Shown: one piece after another, positions 11,671 to 14,273 of the stretch | Layout of the letters: each line of letters starts with the position of its first letter | How positions within the stretch are numbered: the stretch's first letter is position 1 | Origin: Planctomycetota bacterium | GTDB lineage: Bacteria > Planctomycetota > Planctomycetia > Gemmatales > Gemmataceae | Length of the DNA stretch: 14,273 nucleotides | Reading direction: 5' to 3' | Assembly: GCA_018970845.1 (NCBI GenBank) | Contig: JAGWVO010000053.1 | Span: 1 to 14,273, forward strand | Notes under the pieces: model-generated | What the model was told of the DNA's origin: nothing | Databases searched by the model: none | What the model saw: only the letters and a program-made list of their open reading frames with translations | Program-made: the position numbers and the translations under genes

Positions 11671-14273
11671 GGCGTCGGAATCTCCAGGGGTACGGGGCCG
11701 CCGCGGCCGCGCTCGGAACCCGCCGGGGGCGCGGCGTCGCGGATCGTGGCGCCCAGCGACTCGCTGAGCACAAGGACACCATACCGTTGTACCGGAACCG
11801 GCTCGGGCGTGCTCACCGAGGCGTAATCGAACCTTCCGCGGATGTCGGTGTAGCCGTCCTTGTGGAACTTGACCCGCCCGTCTGAAAGCTTCGCGTAAAC
11901 CTTCACATACACCTTGGAAAGCGGCTTGCCGGCGGCGTCGCGCACCGCGACCTGCCCGTTGTTCTCGAGCATGAGAACCTTCATCGAGCCGGAGTAGTAC
12001 GGGATGGCGCGCGACTTGCCGCCACCCGAGACCTCGACGAGCACATTGCGGCCCTTGAGCGCCTCGGGAATGGCCACCTTCTGCTTGCCTTCCTTGCCCT
12101 TGAGATCAACGGAGGCCGTGTCGTTGGGCTTGATGAGCGCGAACTGGCCGCCGAAGTCCTGCAGGAACGGGTTGCGGCTGAACAGCAGTTCCACATCCAT
12201 CGCGTAGTAGCGGAGGGTGATCCGGTCGAGGTTCTGCCAGGCCACCTCCACCGCCGGGCCGTCAAGCCTCAGGTCGAACGACGGTTCGATCGCCGCCATG
12301 CGCCCCTGCTCCTGGTCGCGGTCGCCCTCGCGCGCCACCTTGGCCTCCTTGCCCTGGGCCTCGTCAAGCTGGTCGATGATGGCCTGGAACGCCTTGCCCC
12401 AGCGGTCCACCGGGTGGGCGGCATGGAGCGACGCCAACTGCCGGGCCTTGGCCAGGTCCTCCTGGCAGAGCGCCAGGTAGGCCGCGCAGTAGTCGTACTG
12501 CAACCGGGTCGAGACCTGCCCCGGGCGAACCTTGGCGAACGCCTCGATGGCCTCCTCCACCCGGTCCTGCACCAGCAGGTAGTGGGTCACCGCCAGCCAG
12601 TCGGAATCATCCAGCCTGGCCTGGCGCGACAGCACCTCGAGCAGTTCGTGGTACTGCGCGTGAAGCGCCTGGTTCACGATCTGCCTGGCGCGGCCGAGCG
12701 AATGGGCCCGGGCGTTGACCAGCGGCTTGTATTCCAGGTGCTGGTAGGCGTGCCTCTCGACGGGGTCGAACGACACCACGGGGCTGGCCAGCACATGGCG
12801 CAACTGCCCGGCGAGCCCGTCCTGCTGCCTGAGGAATTCGCCCAGGGCGCGCGCGTCGTCGTGCAGGAGCGCGTACGACCAGACCACGGGATGGTAGGCG
12901 TGCCTCGTCCGCAGGAGTTCGGCGACCTTCAGGAAGAACGCCTTGTCGCGGAGCCTGAAGCCGATCATCGCGAGGTCGAGCGCCTGCACATTCTCCCGGT
13001 TCAGGTAGGCGAGCACCTCATCGGGAGTGCCGTTCTGCGACACATGCTCCCACGACTTGGTGTCCACCTTGGTCGGCTTGGCCACCACCTTGAACGCCGG
13101 CGGCTTCGCCGAGGCCAGCAGCACGCCGTTCTTCGACACATGCACCGGGAACTGCGCGTACTCCCCCGGAAGCGGGAAGTAGAAGAGGGTGTCGATCGTC
13201 TTGGTGTTGTAGGCCTCCAGTTCCACGGGAACGCTTCGCGTGGCCTTGGCCCCCGAAAGCGGCACCGCGCCCGCGGGAACCTGGATGAGCACCGACAGCT
13301 TCTGCCGCGAGGGCGATGTGTTGGTGACCACCACCTGCGACCCGTAGACGGTGTGGATGACGAATTCGCCGGTGACGAACTTGTCCATCCGCTCGCCGTC
13401 CTCGTCGCGGTAGCGGTCGTTGGCCTGGAAGGCGTTCTGGCTCACCAGGATCGGCGCCTGGGGCGCCGGGGCGGCCGACGGGGCGATTTCCTCGTGGACC
13501 ACGATCATCGGCGAGGGCGAGGTGATCGTGAGCCGGGCGCCCTCGAACTTGAGGTCGGCCTTGGGGGCTGTGAACGGGAGGTCGATCACCGAGAGCGCCA
13601 GCATGGCCTCGGCGAACGAGCCGCTGGCGGAGGCGAATTCCCTCGAGAGGAACGGCCCCTTGCCGTCGTGGCGCGACCAGTCGGCCCAGAAGCGCCCGGG
13701 CGGCACCAGGGCGGCCAACTGGCTGGCGATCGGCAGCGTGTGGTAGTTGTTTTCCGCCCATTCGCGGGTGGTCTCCACCCTGCGGTAAAGGGCGCGCAGC
13801 TTGGCCACCTCCCCGGCCTCGTCGCGGCGGAAGAACGCGTCGGCTTCGGGGGCGGCGGCGCCCATGCCCCGCGCGTCGGACTTGAGCTTGTCCATCGCGT
13901 CCTTGGCGGCGGCCTTCTCCCCGAGCGACTTGCGCCTTTCGTCCTGAAGCTCGAGCGATTCCATTTCCTTCTTGCCGTCGGCCTCCCTGGCGCGGTTGGC
14001 GCCATCACGGGCGAGCGCGGCGCGGTCGCCGGGCCGCGCCGCGGCCGCCGGCGGGGGCATCGGCGCCCCCGGCATGCCCCCTCCCCCGATGCCTCCGAGG
14101 GCCCCTCCCCCGGGAACTCCCATGCCGAAGCCGGGCTTCGGCATGTTTGCGTTCTGTTTCTGGTTTTGTTCGGCCTCGCTCAAGGCGCGGCCGGCCTGCC
14201 TTTCGAACACCTTCTTTTCCGCCGAAAGGTCGCCTCGGGCCACCGCCGCGTCGAACCACAGGCCAAGCTGGAC
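11667..14273 (-). CDS. Large secreted-type protein with Gly/Met/Pro-rich linker, 5' end off the right edge
   Basis: The frame is open through the right edge, so the 868 visible residues are the C-terminal part of a longer protein; the GTG at 14243 is not taken as its start. From the edge: LGLWFDAAVARGDLSAEKK; a Gly/Met/Pro-rich linker (about 45-75); a highly charged, probably coiled-coil stretch (about 85-135); then beta-rich domains. The block VVVTNTSPSRQKLSVLIQVPAGAVPL...LFYFPLPGEYAQFPVHVS (about 315-380) looks like extracellular immunoglobulin-type modules. A helical, TPR-like region follows (about 405-680), then a beta-rich end with FHKDGYTDIRGRFDYASVSTPE. I believe this matches a very large planctomycete family sometimes linked to alpha-2-macroglobulin-like (MG-domain) proteins, but that is from memory and unproven. 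Its stop overlaps the start of the DUF1080 gene as ATGA. Export is inferred; the N-terminus is not visible. Confidence 0.7.
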   Translation of the reverse strand, partial: VQLGLWFDAAVARGDLSAEKKVFERQAGRALSEAEQNQKQNANMPKPGFGMGVPGGGALGGIGGGGMPGAPMPPPAAAARPGDRAALARDGANRAREADGKKEMESLELQDERRKSLGEKAAAKDAMDKLKSDARGMGAAAPEADAFFRRDEAGEVAKLRALYRRVETTREWAENNYHTLPIASQLAALVPPGRFWADWSRHDGKGPFLSREFASASGSFAEAMLALSVIDLPFTAPKADLKFEGARLTITSPSPMIVVHEEIAPSAAPAPQAPILVSQNAFQANDRYRDEDGERMDKFVTGEFVIHTVYGSQVVVTNTSPSRQKLSVLIQVPAGAVPLSGAKATRSVPVELEAYNTKTIDTLFYFPLPGEYAQFPVHVSKNGVLLASAKPPAFKVVAKPTKVDTKSWEHVSQNGTPDEVLAYLNRENVQALDLAMIGFRLRDKAFFLKVAELLRTRHAYHPVVWSYALLHDDARALGEFLRQQDGLAGQLRHVLASPVVSFDPVERHAYQHLEYKPLVNARAHSLGRARQIVNQALHAQYHELLEVLSRQARLDDSDWLAVTHYLLVQDRVEEAIEAFAKVRPGQVSTRLQYDYCAAYLALCQEDLAKARQLASLHAAHPVDRWGKAFQAIIDQLDEAQGKEAKVAREGDRDQEQGRMAAIEPSFDLRLDGPAVEVAWQNLDRITLRYYAMDVELLFSRNPFLQDFGGQFALIKPNDTASVDLKGKEGKQKVAIPEALKGRNVLVEVSGGGKSRAIPYYSGSMKVLMLENNGQVAVRDAAGKPLSKVYVKVYAKLSDGRVKFHKDGYTDIRGRFDYASVSTPEPVPVQRYGVLVLSESLGATIRDAAPPAGSERGRGGPVPLEIPTP

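Noticed and set aside
1..14273. A hidden defence island, CRISPR array, transposon or prophage.
   Set aside because: No regularly spaced repeats, terminal inverted repeats, transposase, integrase, tRNA or phage-like genes were seen; every long gene has a housekeeping, signalling or envelope-type assignment.

Overview
The window is GC-rich bacterial chromosome, roughly two-thirds G+C by eye. It most likely comes from a planctomycete (Planctomycetota, perhaps near Gemmatales/Isosphaerales), less likely from a verrucomicrobial relative. That rests on several co-occurring features recognised by eye, with no database search: two secreted DUF1080 (3-keto-disaccharide hydrolase-type) proteins, an FHA-Ser/Thr kinase, a small CxxC...CxxC ribbon protein of a kind common in planctomycetes, a SecA with a DEADNIFIDEARTP Walker B region and an insert before it, and a very large secreted protein with a Gly/Met/Pro-rich linker. 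No mobile element, CRISPR array, tRNA or rRNA was seen.

Layout. (1) 1-1614, minus: N-terminal half of secA, running off the left edge. (2) 1845-2624, plus: secreted DUF1080 protein, divergent from secA. (3) 5481-2637, minus: a two-gene unit of a COG2509-type FAD-dependent dehydrogenase and a soluble FHA-protein kinase, converging tail to tail on gene 2 with 12 bp between. (4) 5979-5578, minus: Rrf2-family regulator closed by a strong hairpin. Ahead of it lies 361 bp without a gene, with a locally AT-rich candidate promoter, two ATCTAGA sites 30 bp apart and a hairpin-rich presumed leader. (5) 8777-6341, minus: bioA-bioD and a coupled small ribbon/membrane protein. (6) 8879-10907, plus: metF and an overlapping GT4-type glycosyltransferase, divergent from bioA. 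(7) 14273-10933, minus: the 3' part of a gene for a large secreted-looking protein, coupled by ATGA to a second DUF1080 gene.

How the genes fit together. bioA and bioD catalyse consecutive steps of biotin synthesis (KAPA to DAPA to dethiobiotin); bioF, bioB and bioC are not here. metF supplies 5-methyl-THF for methionine and hence SAM, the amino donor of classical BioA, so the divergent pair is metabolically linked, though no shared regulatory site is visible. The two DUF1080 proteins are predicted to act outside the cytoplasm on oxidised sugars, and SecA would be the general export motor for such proteins. No obviously new defence or mobile system is present. The points most worth a second look are the Rrf2 leader and operator-like repeats, the bioD-coupled ribbon protein, the coupled giant-protein/DUF1080 pair, and the FHA-kinase/dehydrogenase unit.
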